Shown: positions 22,903 to 35,943 of the stretch, piece after piece
Numbering within the stretch: position 1 is the stretch's first letter
Layout: the number at the start of each line of letters is the position of its first letter
Assembly (NCBI GenBank): GCA_014529385.2
Contig: CM043945.1
Span: 95,947,612-96,011,611, forward strand
Direction: 5' to 3'
Length of the DNA: 64,000 bases
Source: Adiantum capillus-veneris
Taxonomy: Eukaryota > Streptophyta > Polypodiopsida > Polypodiales > Pteridaceae
Made by a program: the position numbers and the translations under genes
The notes under the pieces: generated by a model
Told to the model about the DNA's origin: nothing
What the model saw: the letters and a program-made list of their open reading frames with translations, nothing else
Databases searched by the model: none

Positions 22903-25900
22903 ACTTCAACTATATAAAATGATCTTTCAGTTCAGTGAACTTCTTCTGCAACAACATATTTTCTTCCTTAGACTCTTCTTCAGCAAATGGTTGGTATGGA
23001 TTACTAAACTCATTAGCAAGTTCAGGTTCAGGGTTAGGTTCAAGTTTCTCTTCAAAAAGATTGAAGAAAGATTCAAGGTAGGATGCAAACTTTGTGACCA
23101 TTAGAAATTGCCTCCTGAACATATCCAATATCTCTGCATGTAGATGAAACACTGAGAGACCTGATTTAGACTCTGTATGCCAAAACAATTGATTTTCCTA
23201 AAAATTCTAATTCAAGAAACACCAAAATTGATCTGCTTCTTTATCAAACTGAACTAATTCAAGGCTTAAAATAAGAAGTTGAACTCTCCTTCAACACCAC
23301 CAAGATTGCTTGCTCACATTCTCTCTCAAAAACATAAAGAAATCCTCTTCCTAGCCACAAAACTGTCCAATAAGTGATATCTACATGAAACTAAAAACTT
23401 TTGACTTGTGCTCCCTGAAAAATTTCCCTCATGAACACATAAAACCAATGAGATATAAGAATATCAACATCATCTCCTCCATCAACAACCTCACATAGAA
23501 ATGTAGAACCATCTTCAGGAAAATTCACTTCACTGTCATCAAGAACTTGCAAAATACTTGCAAAATCATTAGTCAAAACCATTGACATCAGAAACTTCGT
23601 ATAAATCATCAAGAATATCATCAGTAAACTGAACTTCATTGAAAAAAGATGGACTTTCAATCTGCTTGTCTAAATTGTAAAAGCATCGACATCATAAAGA
23701 TCATTGATGACAACATCATCATTTAAGACACCTTCCGTAACATCAAAGTTTGAAGAAGAATCCATATCCTTGATTTGAGTAAGTTGATCATCCTTATCCA
23801 AAATAACTTGCTTAAGAGCATCACGAACTTCATAACAGTAAGAAATATGCAAGTCAAATTCAGCTCGAACCTCAAAAATTTCCACCATCAATGATGCCTT
23901 CTCTTCTTAAAGTTGACTGATTTTGAAAACCGCTTCATTTGCCGCAACCATATTTGAATACCTCTCATTCTCCAACTCTAAATAAAGCTTATGGATCATC
24001 TCCGCTTGAGAAATAACAAGACTTTGTAGTTCAACAAATTCAGGTACATAACTTCTTTGAAAATCAGTATCATCAAGCTCAATATCAGTTTGCTTGCTTA
24101 TTTCCCCTGCAGCTTCAACTTCTTTTGGAATTTCAAGTGTCTCTGCAACCTTCATATCTTCTAAAACTTGAACAGCTTCATTTGTACTTTTGACATTATT
24201 CGCAGGTTGTATATCATCTTCAATAATAAAAATCTAATTTGAAGTTGATTGTTGTGTTCCTGCTTGCTCAGGATCTGTCATTGCAACTGCATCCTGCACT
24301 ACATCTTGAACTTAATTCTTTTGAACTTCATCTTGTATCTGCTCTTCCATAATAGTATCCATCTGCACTTATACTTGATTTGAGCTAAGCTACACCTGCT
24401 GATTCAATTGATCATATTCTTGTTTTATGTCATCATACTTCTTCTTCAGGTTCCTCTCATCTCCTTGTTCCCAAACATCCAACTCTGCATATTGTTCATT
24501 CTGTCTTAACTGCAATAGCTGAATCTTTTGGCCCTTCACCATCACAAATTGAGTCTTCAAGTCTTCATATAGCTTCAATTTAAACAAAATAATCCTACTT
24601 TGCTTCCACTTTATGCATTCAGTCCACTGAAAACATTCAAGCAAAAAGTTCACTTCCTGATTCATGTATACAATCTCTTGAAAATATTCAATCTCTTGCA
24701 TATGTTCAATTCCCTGTAAGTACAATGTAGCGCTCTTTTCCTACAAGTACAATGTAGTCCCTTGTAAATATTCATACTTCCATACACATTTAGTCTCCTG
24801 CACATAAGCAGTAGTCTGTAATTGTTCAGTTGCCTCTTGCAAGTATTCAGTATCCTTCGAAGATGAATCTTCCTATACTTCAAAAATATCATGCACTTGA
24901 ACCTGAATTTGAAATTTCTTGATTTCATATTCTTCCACAACATCCTTTATGCTTCTTTCATCCAAACCCTTTTTCCACTTGATCCATTTCCAAAAGAAAA
25001 TAATTTGCAAATTCCAAGAAAGACTTTACCCATTGAACACAAGTAGAAATTTGTTGCAAACACCCCATGTTGGACTTCTCTAGACAAAAAGTCGCTTCAG
25101 TCACTTGACTCATGCATCCTTTAGTAATAGAAATCAAAGATTGAACTCCATTCTTCACCTTTGAGAACCTGTAGTTTGCTTCTTCTTTGTCAAAAATTGC
25201 TTCTTGAATATATTTCACAAGATATCGATCCTGTGAACACTTCTTGATTAATGATTGCTTATCTTCTTGAAGTCGATCGATCATAAAAATGGCTTGATTT
25301 GTCACCACCTGATTTGAATATCTCTCATTCTTCAAATCTAATGAGAGATTGTTGATGATCATTGCTTGAGCAACAATAAGACTTTGAAGTTCATGAAATT
25401 CAGGAACAAAATCTCTTTGCAAATCAGTAAGTTTTTGTTTAGGCACCTGCATTATGGAATTTTGTAAATCAGGTACTGTCAGCATTGAAACTTGCAATTT
25501 AGGGACCTGAAATTGGAGATCATTATCTTCACAACCTGAATAAATCATAATCACTCCTGGAAATTGGCTTTTTGCCATCAAAACTTCAAAAAACACTTCT
25601 CCATCAACACAAACACCCTCTGACTGTCACTTGTGGGATACTTATCATCAACATACATCAAAAATTGATTCATCACATCATCCTCATCATCAAAACACAT
25701 TATGTCTTCAACTATATTTGTCTCTTCTCGTTCAATACATTGTAATCTGATCTCTTCCTGAATTTCAACCTCTTCAAGATTGATGTCCAAGGTTGGTATA
25801 TGGGTTTGTATAAATATTGGTGGCTCGTTTGCTCAGGTCCCCTTGGATTCCCTTCTTCTCCATCACCAATTCTTCTTTTGGATAACTTGCCTTCTCTTCC

Positions 25901-26371
25901 TACAAAGAAGCGAGTGCTGAAAAATCAGATTCACACTTTGAAACTTCAGGTTTTGAAACTGTAGGTGCCTGAAAACCTGTTCGTAACAAAAAACTGACAA
26001 CTTGAGTAATCATCAAACTCATCTTCATACTTCTTTGAAATACATTAACACGCTTCTTGCAACCTTGATATTTGCCGAGCCGTAGAGCATGACTTTCTCT
26101 TCTTACCAACTCGACTATCATGCCAGTTGTGTGCATCATCAAGAAAATTAAAAAACCAATCTAGATCCTCTTGAGCATCACATATGTCCTGATGACATGA
26201 TGCATCTTGAAAACTCTGCATAATTTGATACAACTCCCTGCACAACTTCCGCATGCAATACTTGACACAAACATCCTCTTTATGACAAGGCTTACACATG
26301 TAAGGACATCGCTTTGCAGAGTGCCCATCTTTTTGACAAATAGCGCACTTTTTCTTTTTCTTCTTTGCCAT
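22903..26371 (-). pseudogene. Giant coiled-coil protein with an N-terminal CCHC knuckle
   Basis: Minus-strand frames, many continuing one another, together with 17057-17769 would encode over 1300 residues. The N-terminus at 26371 (MAKKKKKKCAICQKDGH) carries CX2CX4HX4C followed by a second Cys/His set (CKPCHKEDVC). The rest is acidic, Gln/Glu/Leu-rich predicted coiled coil. A ~50-residue module occurs twice: near 25430-25280 (FVPEFHELQSLIVAQAMI, NERYSNQVV) and near 24060-23910 (YVPEFVELQSLVISQAEM, NERYSNMVA). There is no protease, RT or integrase. It lies between LTRs of a pol-less element, so a gag-like structural role is my inference; the knuckle at the wrong (N-terminal) end argues for something less usual. 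Stops and shifts break the frame. Confidence 0.55.
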
Positions 26372-26959
26372 TAATCACACATCAAAAGAATAGAGAGCAT
26401 TTGTACCTCTTTAAACCCTGAAACTGCTTAAACTGCATTGCAAACTGAAATACCTGAAACAAAATTTTGTAAATTAGAAACACTAAAACTGCATTCGGCA
26501 AAGTGAAAAACTCAAACTACATTCTGCAAACTAGAATTCTTGAAACTACAAACTGCAAAATGCAAACTGCAGACTGCACAAAAACTACTTGCACAAAAAC
26601 TGCACAAAAACTGCACAAAAATTGCCAAGAATCCCTGTAAACACCTAGAACTTGTCAACAATTGTAATTTTGATTTTTGCTGGCAGATTTGTGAAGAAAT
26701 CCTCCAATAAGTTTGATGTATGCTCCTCACACACTTCCTGTGGGGTTACCCAATTCAAGAATTCCTGGGGGTGGTCATATTCTTGAGTGCCATATGGTTC
26801 AGACTGAATTCGAACCAGTTGCAATAACCGCTTAAGAGAGAAGGTGGCGGTTAGAGCACGAGAAAGAAACTTTGCATCATGGCCGACTCACCATTCGCTT
26901 TGAGATTACTGTAATTCACTCCCATGTCCATTAAGACACGCACAACAGGATTGCCAAAG
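26372..26959 (-). other. Leader region between the LTR and the coiled-coil ORF
   Basis: About 590 bp with no convincing reading frame and short repeated 'aaactgca' words (26420-26620). The sequence next to the LTR (CTTTGGCAATCCTG on the minus strand) is where a primer site should be, but I do not recognise the tRNA. Confidence 0.4.
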
Positions 26960-27343
26960 TGTTAGGGGTTCACAACCCTAACATATATTAAGTGCAAGAA
27001 ACATGCAACATGAAGGAAAATGAGGCAGGAGATTGCACATTTAATCACAAAACTACAGAGTAGAAGAAGAAGAAACACCATAATAAGGATAAGAAAGTAC
27101 TGCATTCATTGTATATTCACAATCACCATTGAACTACAGAGCAAGAACAACAGTATAACTACAGGGAACTACCAAAACTGTATGGCAGTTACATCTAAAA
27201 ATTGCTCTACGCCATATGACCATTTGGGTACTTTTAATTACCTAGGCATAAAGTCCTTGTGTAAACATGCTCCTAAGGTTTAAAGCTAAGAACTTAGTTA
27301 AAAGTCCAAAAAGATAAGTACCCTGACACATCAAGCCCTAACA
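26960..27343 (-). mobile_element. 5' LTR (384 bp) of the large coiled-coil element
   Basis: On the minus strand it starts TGTTAGGGCTTGATGTG at 27343 and ends GTGAACCCCTAACA at 26960. It matches the split LTR at 16085-16436 plus 17027-17056. The flanking 5 bp are TCAAG (27344-27348, plus strand) versus TCGAG at the other end once the inversion is undone, a target duplication with one mismatch. Confidence 0.8.
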
Positions 27344-27983
27344 TCAAGAAGACTCCAAAGCTAGATGGGCATATCGATCTCTAGGGAGATCCCATATACT
27401 GTGCATGAAAGAAACAGATATGGTGAGTGCTTTGATGACCAATGGTGGAGCAGTGAGCTCTACACTAATAATCTCATGTGGTACAGAGGGCTTGGCCTTA
27501 ATCATTCGAGAAGTCATAGATACCAAAGGCCTCTCCATGCACTTCCATTAGCATGAGAATGGGGTATAAGAGGGCCTCTTTATTTGGCAGTTTAAGGAAA
27601 TATTTAAAACTTAATCAAGTTTTGACCAAGGGCTAGAATGGTGGGGTAGATAGCCTAGACATGCCTATATAAAAATACTTTTGCTTATTTTCTTGGAGAA
27701 TATATGTAGATTTTACTAGATCTGTTTGGAGTTACTCTCCCCCCAAAAGCACCTTTTCAATTTTCAAATATTAAAAATTTCCCTCTCTTGTCCCCTCTTT
27801 GTCTTCTCTCTCTTCTTCTTTCTCCCCTCCAAAAGTGTCCCAAGCTCTCTTTCTCTCCCCTCAACTGCTGAAAAGTGAAAATCTGTAATCTTTATCCCCA
27901 CTCTCTCTCTAAAATGCCCTGACATCTCTCTCTCCTCCTCTTCTCATGCTAGGGTATCTTTTTGCAAAGTAGCCTGCCATACA

Positions 27984-28355
27984 TCATTCTACCTCTCTAA
28001 CATCTTCTATATTTGCAACCTCTTCCTCCATAGCTACAACATCTCGTTCTAGATTTGCAACCTCTTCCTCCATAGCTACAACATCTCCTTGTAAACTTGC
28101 AACCTCTTCCTCCATAGTTACAACATCTTCTTGTAAACCCACAACCTCTTTCTCTATAGCTACAACATCTCCTTCTAGATCTGTGACCTCTTTCTCCATA
28201 GCTTGAACATTTCCTTCCGGATCTACAACCTCTTTCTCCATAGCTCCAACATATTCTCTTATAGATTTGCAACCTTTTTCTCCATAGCTCCAACATCCCA
28301 TTCTAGATCTGCAACTTCTATCTCCATAGCTCCAACTTCTAGGTTCCAAGTCCAC
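27984..28355 (-). repeat. Coding minisatellite: 42-bp units giving 14-residue coiled-coil repeats
   Basis: About eight units of 42 bp (one of 44 bp near 28225-28268) encode on the minus strand repeats such as DVVAMEEEVANLER. Each unit is exactly two heptads with Val/Met/Leu in a and d positions, so it would form a continuous coiled coil. The 44-bp unit shifts the frame, and upstream units continue in another frame. Gene identity unknown; the unit also resembles low-complexity expansions inside larger genes. Confidence 0.65.
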
Positions 28356-28639
28356 TTTCTCTCTCTTCCCAAGGTTGCATCTCTCTTTCGAGTTCCAAAA
28401 CCTCTTTCTTGATGTGAAACATCAACTTTCCTACTCTAGCTCCCTATCCCGTTTCAAAAACCTTTTCATGGTTGCTACAACATCTCCTTCCTTACTCTGT
28501 GTGTGTATGTGTGTGTGTGAACTATGCACTATGCAAGTAATTTCTAGCAGAAGTGTACTTGCTCATAGCTACCCAAAAAAGGATTACAATGGAGTAGAGA
28601 TCTAGTATACATGGTGCTAATGTAGCAGAATGAAAGGGG

Positions 28640-31090
28640 TGTATGTAAGGCTTATGAAGGGTCACAAACTTTCAATGTAAGTATCCCGAGGCACGTGCCA
28701 GTTCCTGCAAAGCATGTGTGGTTAGTGTATTTTTTTCATGAATGACTTATTGGAGCTCTTTTTTCTTTGAAATTAAAAGGATTCTTTATTAATCATCTCT
28801 TTTATTAGCAGATTCTCCTATATTCAACAAAATTGAAAATTGGTACTAGTGTATCCAAAAGATTTATTTGTAAGCTACTAGTCAATGGTTGGAAAACTTG
28901 ACTCCAATGCATTTCAGCAATGCAAGCCACAATATGGATTGGTCTAAATTCAACAATGTTGAAATTATTGCTCTTGGAAGAGATAAAATTTTGAATATTT
29001 ATATTGCAATTAAATTCAGCTAAGGATTTAAGAAACTCACATTGTATTTAGCTTCTGACAATGTAGATCTATGTGTTCATGTTTTATCTACAAAAGGTGT
29101 ATTGCAAAAGTTAATAATGTGGAATTTCATGCTTGCAAGATAGTCAAGCCCTAGGGAGATATACTTAGTCACTTTGTTTCTCAATTGGAAACCAAGAACC
29201 AACCAAGCCAAGATGGACATTCAAGTGTCGAACCAAATCTTAACAACCAAGAATCGGTTGAAAGTGTCTGCTAAACTTACAGCTGCAACGAAAGGTGCTG
29301 CAAATGAAAGGCAAGACGAAGGGGCCAAAAGGCGGAGCAATAGAGTGGTAATGAGAGAGAGAGCCTAGCTTTGTTCTCATGTATGGAACACTTAAGTACA
29401 CAACTCATATGCTAAGCCAGTGGGCTCATGCAATTGATTAACGCAATACAATCTTTACCATCTTATTGTGTCATCTCTTTACTTGCAGTGAACCTTGTCA
29501 TTGTTTTGAAGTTACTTTATGTTGTCATTGAGGTTAATTGTGTGCACTTGTCTTGAAATACTATTGTTTCCCTTATTTTCTAGGCCCCACAAAACAATGG
29601 GTTGAGAACCAGGTTGCAGTTGACACGTTCTTGTGTATAATTGGATATCAATAGTGGCTGGTGAAAGGATGGTCACAAGGCACCGTAAAACAAAGGAAAG
29701 ATCATTATTCGTATTTCTAAATAAAGGACATCTAAATCTAAACTGTGAACATGAAACATATAGTTGCTAATAGTACAATTAGCCTTTATACAAATTAGAA
29801 AGAGAATGGGAGGGCCTCTTATTCAGAAGTTTAGGTAAGTACTTAAAACTTAATGAACCTTTGACCAAATGCTAGAATGGTGGGGTAAGTGGTGATTAGT
29901 ACATATGCACAAAAGTTCTTTGGATCAAGTTAGTGGATTAAACCACGCAGGTCATGGTAGATTTTGATAATCTGACCATAACTTTTGTATACAATATGGA
30001 ATATTCATGGAAGTATAGTTTTAATATGTTAAAAACATGACAAGACTTATATTTGATTTCAAAGGACCCAAAAAAGGATTTAAAAAAAAAAGTTTATGCA
30101 ATAAGTTGCAATTTATTGTTGAGTTTAAATGAGTATTGAATTCCATCAATCTTTATTGAGATATTGTAGAAGCTTCACAACTATACTACATACCTAGAAA
30201 TGAAATTTTCAAAAAAGTTTGAGCCAACTTAAGAAATATTTGACCTACATTCATGACATTGAAAATTCTTGCAATTTGACAAATTATTCTGTTAAAGATG
30301 GACATGGAAATGTGTTAAGTATGAGCTTGATTTACCCTTGTAATTCTTATTTTAGAGAAACACATTTTTAAGACCCCCATGATGTGGAGAAGCAATTGTA
30401 GATGAGAAAAATCACTCGCCGAAAAACTAAAATCACTCTCCGAAAAAGTAAAATTCAATCCCTGGTCTCAAGCTACAATCACTTGTCAGAATATTCCCTT
30501 TTGCCGTGGCAAAAAAATTGAAGTTTTCCATGCGAGGCCATATTTTGGGGATAGATTATGGCCAAATCAGACATCTTTTGCACCAAACAACCGCGCCGTC
30601 CCAAATGCAACACATTCTTTTGAATCTTTTTCCAAGTGACCCCATTTTCTCAGATAAGTAGACTTCTTACAAAGAGGGTATGCAAGACCAGACCCTTGGT
30701 GACCATGCCGAAGAAAGTTAAAAAGAGGAAGAAGACTACAACTCAAACCACAGAGGAATAAACAGTCCTATAGAGTGAGGAAAAAAGTACCAGAACGATG
30801 TCCTTGCATGGAAACATCAATCACCTCCTCCCCCACCACCAATGAATAAGAAGAATAGGAAATGGAGAGCCATCATCGTGGCTTTGCATAATATACAAAA
30901 ATAAAAAAAGAGCATGAATCCCATAATTTCCAAAGCTCCATACTAAAGGCTGGAGCGTGAAATAATTAAGAATTTTGCTTATACTACCAAAGTCCAACAG
31001 TCTTTGAAAATATCGTTGACAAAAAGAAATTGAGGACCCTTTATCACCATTGCATGCAAACTAAGTAGATGGAAGTCTAGTATCACCTCA
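28640..31090. other. AT-rich stretch without a recognisable gene
   Basis: No family-level coding signal. It contains copies of a dispersed repeat: 'agagaatgggagggcctctt...' at about 29807-29885 matches 27554-27650 (including 'gaccaa.ggctagaatggtggggta'), and shorter copies lie at 34498, 34645 and, inverted, near 33765-33805. Confidence 0.5.
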
Positions 31091-31104
31091 TCTCTATCTA
31101 GTAC

Positions 31105-32750
31105 TTAATTTATGTTTTCCATCAGGTTAGACTCATGTAGGAGCACAAGCTTCATTGAGGTCTCTTCATGCTCACTTATATCTTCAACCTCCCTATCTCT
31201 CCTCATGCTTTTTCCTTTGTTCTTATCCCTCTCTGTGTCCTTAAGCACTAGCAAAGCTAGGCACATTCCCCAATTAAGAAGTTGGATACCTATACACCCC
31301 ATGCCCAAGTTGATGAGGCCATTGTGATCATCTACCTTCTTGTAATCCCTCTTAGCAAACCCTTTGACAAATTTCAATAGGCAATATAAAAAATTCTTGT
31401 CAGATTTGTACATATGGTTTAGAAAATCAATCGACAATGGTATGGTGTAGGTCCTTTAAAACAATTTCATATTCACACATGTGTGCCTCCATGTAGTACT
31501 ACTAAGAACTCACTTAATTACTAAAATTGAGTTTTAGATTAATTTTTTGTGGAGAAGATAAATAGAGAACTAAACTTGCGCACTTGCACAATAATACAAC
31601 TCTTGGATGCCATTTTCTAAGACTTAATTACTTTTAACATTGGAATGCTCATAACTCAAAAAATTCATGAAATACCAAAATAATCACACCTATAAAATTG
31701 AATTCAAGATTAAAAGAACTTAAATCAAACTCAATAATTAATAGTTATGTAGAGAGTTGGGATGCAAAACAACATTTTATTAAGATAAAGCCCTCCGGTT
31801 GAGCTTGTACAATGATACATCGGGGGAATGAGATGTCCCTACAAGTAAAACCCTTCTCTTTTCTAGACCTTACAATTTTTCTATCCACACAAAAAGAATA
31901 CTATTCAAGGATTGAGATACTTGCAAAGATTGCTAATGTGCTAGTCATCATTGACACAACTATTGGTTGCAATATTAGTGTGGGGGAATATTTGAAGGTC
32001 CACAATCTCTTGAAAAAAAATATTGGAGTCGAGTGCCTCCCATACTCCCATTTTTTTCTCCCATCTACTGTATGGAAATTTCATTGACAAGCCTTGCTTT
32101 GCAATATGATATCTGCATGACAAGTTTCACCAATAATAGAGCATTTGATGTGGCATAAGTGTGGCCATAGAAGAATCTCTCTTGTGAGGGAAGCTCTCAA
32201 GATAAATACTCTGCATATAAAAACTTTCCAAGGTCCACATGGATAGCTTCAAAGCCGCATGTAAAATATTCCATTGACTCCCACTCTGCAAAGTTAGATG
32301 GAAAAATATATGAAAGTAAAACACACTAGCTTATGCATATATATAAGCAATCTAAGAGGTAAAAACATAAATGGTACAATCCAAAACATTTAAATAGAAG
32401 TAGAACATGTACAGTTTGCAAGAAACCTAGGTTGAGGCAAAGACATATCGAGCACCAACAAAAAAGTTATATACACATGTTGTACCTTTGTTAGACGCTT
32501 TCCATATTGATTTTTCTTGAAACCCATGATCTTCCCCTTCCAAGGATGTGTCTGAGAAGCCATATGTTTGCTTGATAGCTTCTCTAAATTGCATGAACTT
32601 AGCTGCATTTTCACCCACATAATAATTTGTAGTCATGATAGCAAGCGAAGAACCACTATCACATTGCACATTGCTGCAACTTATTGATTCAGTAAAACTC
32701 TCAAGTTGACGAGCACCTAAAGAAGCCATGAAAGCAATGCAACACATGCT
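31105..32750 (-). other. Unrecognised minus-strand coding-like frames
   Basis: Frames at 31105-31437 (ends NLMENIN), 31941-32123, 32127-32324 and 32427-32747 (MCCIAFMASLGARQLESF) lie in series on the minus strand with ordinary composition, suggesting exons or fragments of one decayed gene. I recognise no domain. Splice-like boundaries are not clear. Confidence 0.25.
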
Positions 32751-33537
32751 GTGACAAAAATGAAGATTAGTTCATATACACGGTTTTTATTAGTGTGGCA
32801 TAACGAGAAATGCTAAGACGTACACAAAGACAGACAATGACACTGCTACAAATCTCTACATGCAAGATGGAAACAAAAACCAGTATGGTGAGTGAGCAAA
32901 GATACGAGAACATTGGAAATAGGAATGAAGCTCACTGTACTTACCAACACATAATTTGAATAAGCCTAATAATCTTACCCAACAATGCTCCTATGCTAAA
33001 TCTCCAAAATGATGTGGATGAGTGAGGGGAGATCATTTTGGATCTAGATGAGGAACAAGGACCAAGGAAGGTGTTGATGAAGATACTCAAGAAGTAGCTA
33101 CTGCTTCAGATCTATACCTTCCTATAGAGGTTTGCAGGTGAGGTGAGTGATTAACCTCACCTTCACACCTAGATGAGGAAGAAGGACCAAAGAAGGTGTT
33201 GATGAAGATACTCCAGCAGCAATCGTGTTGCATATCTACAGCTTTCCATAGAGGTGTGAGGGTGAGACTGAGTGATCAATGGATAAGGGAGGTATTGATA
33301 AGATACCATAGAAGTATCCAACGTTGTAGATCTACAACTTTCTGTAGAGGTGTGAAGGTGAGGCTCAGTGATCAATGGAGAAGGGAGTTGCAAGAGGTAT
33401 TTGGAGGGAAAAGTGGGCTTGAAGAAGGAGATGTAGGTCTCATAGGTAGAGGGGAGAGAGGGTAGATGTAGCAGCCTTAGAGAGAGTAAAGAGAGAATGC
33501 CATCACGTTTTTTGAAAGACCCCTTTTTAGGGAGGGA

Positions 33538-33553
33538 GGGGGGGGGGGGGGGG
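33538..33553. repeat. G16 homopolymer
   Basis: A run of 16 G preceded by GGGAGGGA, so the local 24 bases are almost all G: a strong G-quadruplex candidate. Confidence 0.9.
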
Positions 33554-33817
33554 AGTCAATAGCCTCTAGAGAAAGAAAGAGTGGGTTTTTACCCCAACTT
33601 TATGAAAAAAGGTTCAGATTTTCTTATATTCTCATTTCATTAATAAAGAAAAGACCCCTCCACCTCTAGGCCTGTAAGTTTGACCACTCACTTTTAGAGC
33701 CAGCCACACCCACCATTTCAATCCACATGGCTGTCCCCCATTTGCTCATTCCTTAATCTCATTTTTAATCCCATGGCAAATAAAGAGGCCCTCCTATACC
33801 CGATTCCCTTCCTAATG

Positions 33818-34209
33818 TTTGGTTACAAAAACATATGAAGTTGAAGCCTCCCTCACCAAGACTATCATGGAAGACGGATATCCTCGCAAGGATGGTGACT
33901 GAAGGACTCACAAAGACCATGATGATTGCAGGGATAGATGCAATGGATATGCTAGCAATGACAACAATGATGAATGCAAAGACCAGAGTAGGAGGAATTG
34001 GCTCTTATGACAAAGTGTTAGCAAAGCTAGTCCTATAGTGGATACACTCTATAAACAAAGCTTGTGGACCAGAGCGTTCCTTAATACACATGAAAGCCGC
34101 ATGCTCTCAGCCAATCCTCAAACTCTACCCCGCTCTTCAGCAAGCATCTCACTGATAGTTAGTGGACTCCTCCATGTAGTCCAAACAACATAAGAAACGC
34201 TACCATAGG

Positions 34210-34268
<59 letters not shown>
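33818..34268 (+). repeat. Left arm of a 21-kb-spaced inverted repeat
   Basis: Reverse complement of about 55221-55708, including the (CT)n tract at 34214-34268. Landmarks shared: GAAGCCTCCCTCACCAAGAC, the TCCTTAATACACATGAAAGC stretch and CTACCATAGGTAAATC next to the microsatellite. Confidence 0.85.
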
Positions 34269-34271
<3 letters not shown>

Positions 34272-34383
34272 ATTTTTTCATTCTATGTTGCAACTCTTGC
34301 AAAAAAGGGGCTCATATTCAATAAGACTAAATTGAAGACTACAACAACCCCTCCTACAATGTGCCTTTGCAATAAATTTCTCC

Positions 34384-34690
34384 TTCACCTTGGTATTGGC
34401 GTGTGAATTGACCTCCATGATGCCACCACCCCATTGCCTTCAAAGGTCATCAAACCCGTCATTAACATTTGCTCAATAGCTTCCACAATCATTAGGAAGA
34501 GAATGGGGTGTAGGAGGGCCTCTTTATTTGGCAACCTTCACCTTGGTATTGGTGTGTGACTTGACCTCCATGATGCTACCACCCCATTGCCTTCGAAGGT
34601 CATCGAACCGGTCATTGAACTTTGCTCAATTGCTTCCACAATCATTAGGAAGAGAATGGGGTGTAGGAGGGCCTCTTTATTTGGCAGTTT
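34384..34690 (+). repeat. Tandem duplication, ~160-bp unit
   Basis: Two units start TTCACCTTGGTATTGG(C/T)GTGTGA and end with the dispersed word AGGAGGGCCTCTTTATTTGG. A few substitutions separate them. Confidence 0.85.
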
Positions 34691-34852
34691 AAGGGAGTCA
34701 AAGCTCTAGTATTAAGAAAGCAATCAAAGGACAATTTTTGAATTCAAATAGGCAAAACGGATAGTTTATTTGAATTCAAATTTCCCCCCCAAAATGAAAT
34801 TTAAAATCTAGCGGGCAAAACCATACCATGTAACATATCTATGGAAAGAGCT

Positions 34853-35206
34853 TGTGTCGGGGTAAAGGTGCTACGCCTTTTGCCCGGTCCGGACGTTTAG
34901 TGTATGACTGCCTGCCCACATGTGTACATACCCTTATTCTTCATATGCATGAGAATAAGGAGCTCCTCACTACCCTCACTTGCTAGAGGTTGCTCCAGCC
35001 ACACTGGCTTGTGCTTCTCCCCTTCCCTGCATGCACCGCACCGCGCACGCACACACACATCCGCCATATACACAAGAATAAGGAGCTCCTCACTCATACC
35101 CTCACTTTCTGAGGTTGCTCCACCCACACTGTCTCATGCTTCTTCCCTTCCCCACACGCACCACATCACGCATGCATGTACGCATCCGTGCACATGCGCA
35201 CTCACA
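34853..35206 (+). mobile_element. LTR-like sequence before a primer-binding site
   Basis: Starts TGTGTCGGGGTAAAGGTG and ends CACTCACA, two bases before TGGTAACAGAGC (35209-35220), a common variant of the initiator tRNA-Met primer site. Inside is a ~123-bp tandem duplication (AATAAGGAGCTCCTCACT at 34954 and 35077). The partner LTR is not in view, so the left boundary is uncertain by a few bases. Confidence 0.6.
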
Positions 35207-35208
35207 AG

Positions 35209-35220
35209 TGGTAACAGAGC
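35209..35220 (+). other. Primer-binding site variant
   Basis: TGGTAACAGAGC, one base different from the site at 18003, placed as expected after the LTR-like sequence. Confidence 0.65.
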
Positions 35221-35943
35221 TTTAGTGGTGAACCGCGTGCGCGATCGCTCTCCAACAATCGACTCAAAAGAAACAGAGCTCGTTGGCTATGGCAGAGCTC
35301 GGAGCTCATGCTTGAGCTTGGTGGTGGCAGCAGATCCAACATGGATCCGTGCACTTGGAGGAGATCAGAGCACTCGACTTCTCGGTGTGCACAACCCTTC
35401 TCCAAGAGTGGGAGATCTTGGAGATTCCAAGAGAATCTTGTAGGAATTACAGTTTTGCAGACTGTCAAGAAAGGGGAGCTCAAGAAAGCTTGTAGATCTA
35501 GAAGCTTGGACAGTTGGAGCATTTTCAACAGAGAATCTTCGTGAGCTCTAGAGCTTGAGAAAAAGGTCTTGAAGCTTGGGATCATTTGTGAGCTTGGAGA
35601 TCTCAAAGCCTTGAAAGCATTGGAGTGTCAAGCAGAGGCTTGCAAGGAAACAGACTGCACACAAAAGAGAGGAATCAAAGCAATCGGGTGGAGACATGGG
35701 AGTGGGTACAATATGAATAGTACCGAGATGATCACGTTGGTCACATTCATTATATAATAGTAGCTTTGTCTTGCTGTTTCTTTTAGACATGCGAATTATA
35801 GTACTAGAGACGGATGATGTAGGGGAGGATACACGTGAAGAAAAATTTTTCACATTTCTATACAACGCCCATGTTCATGACCGTGCACCAGAGCTATCAG
35901 TAATGTTTAATGTAGAGTTTTGTATCCAACGGATTATGATTGC

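Noticed and set aside
16085-27343. DNA transposon with ~350-bp terminal inverted repeats
   Set aside because: The inverted copies have LTR ends (TG...CA) and the missing LTR start is found in direct orientation at 17027-17056; an inversion inside an LTR explains all parts.
35202-35606. 134-codon minus-strand frame as a gene
   Set aside because: Composition and position fit the antisense of LTR-element leader sequence; no motif.
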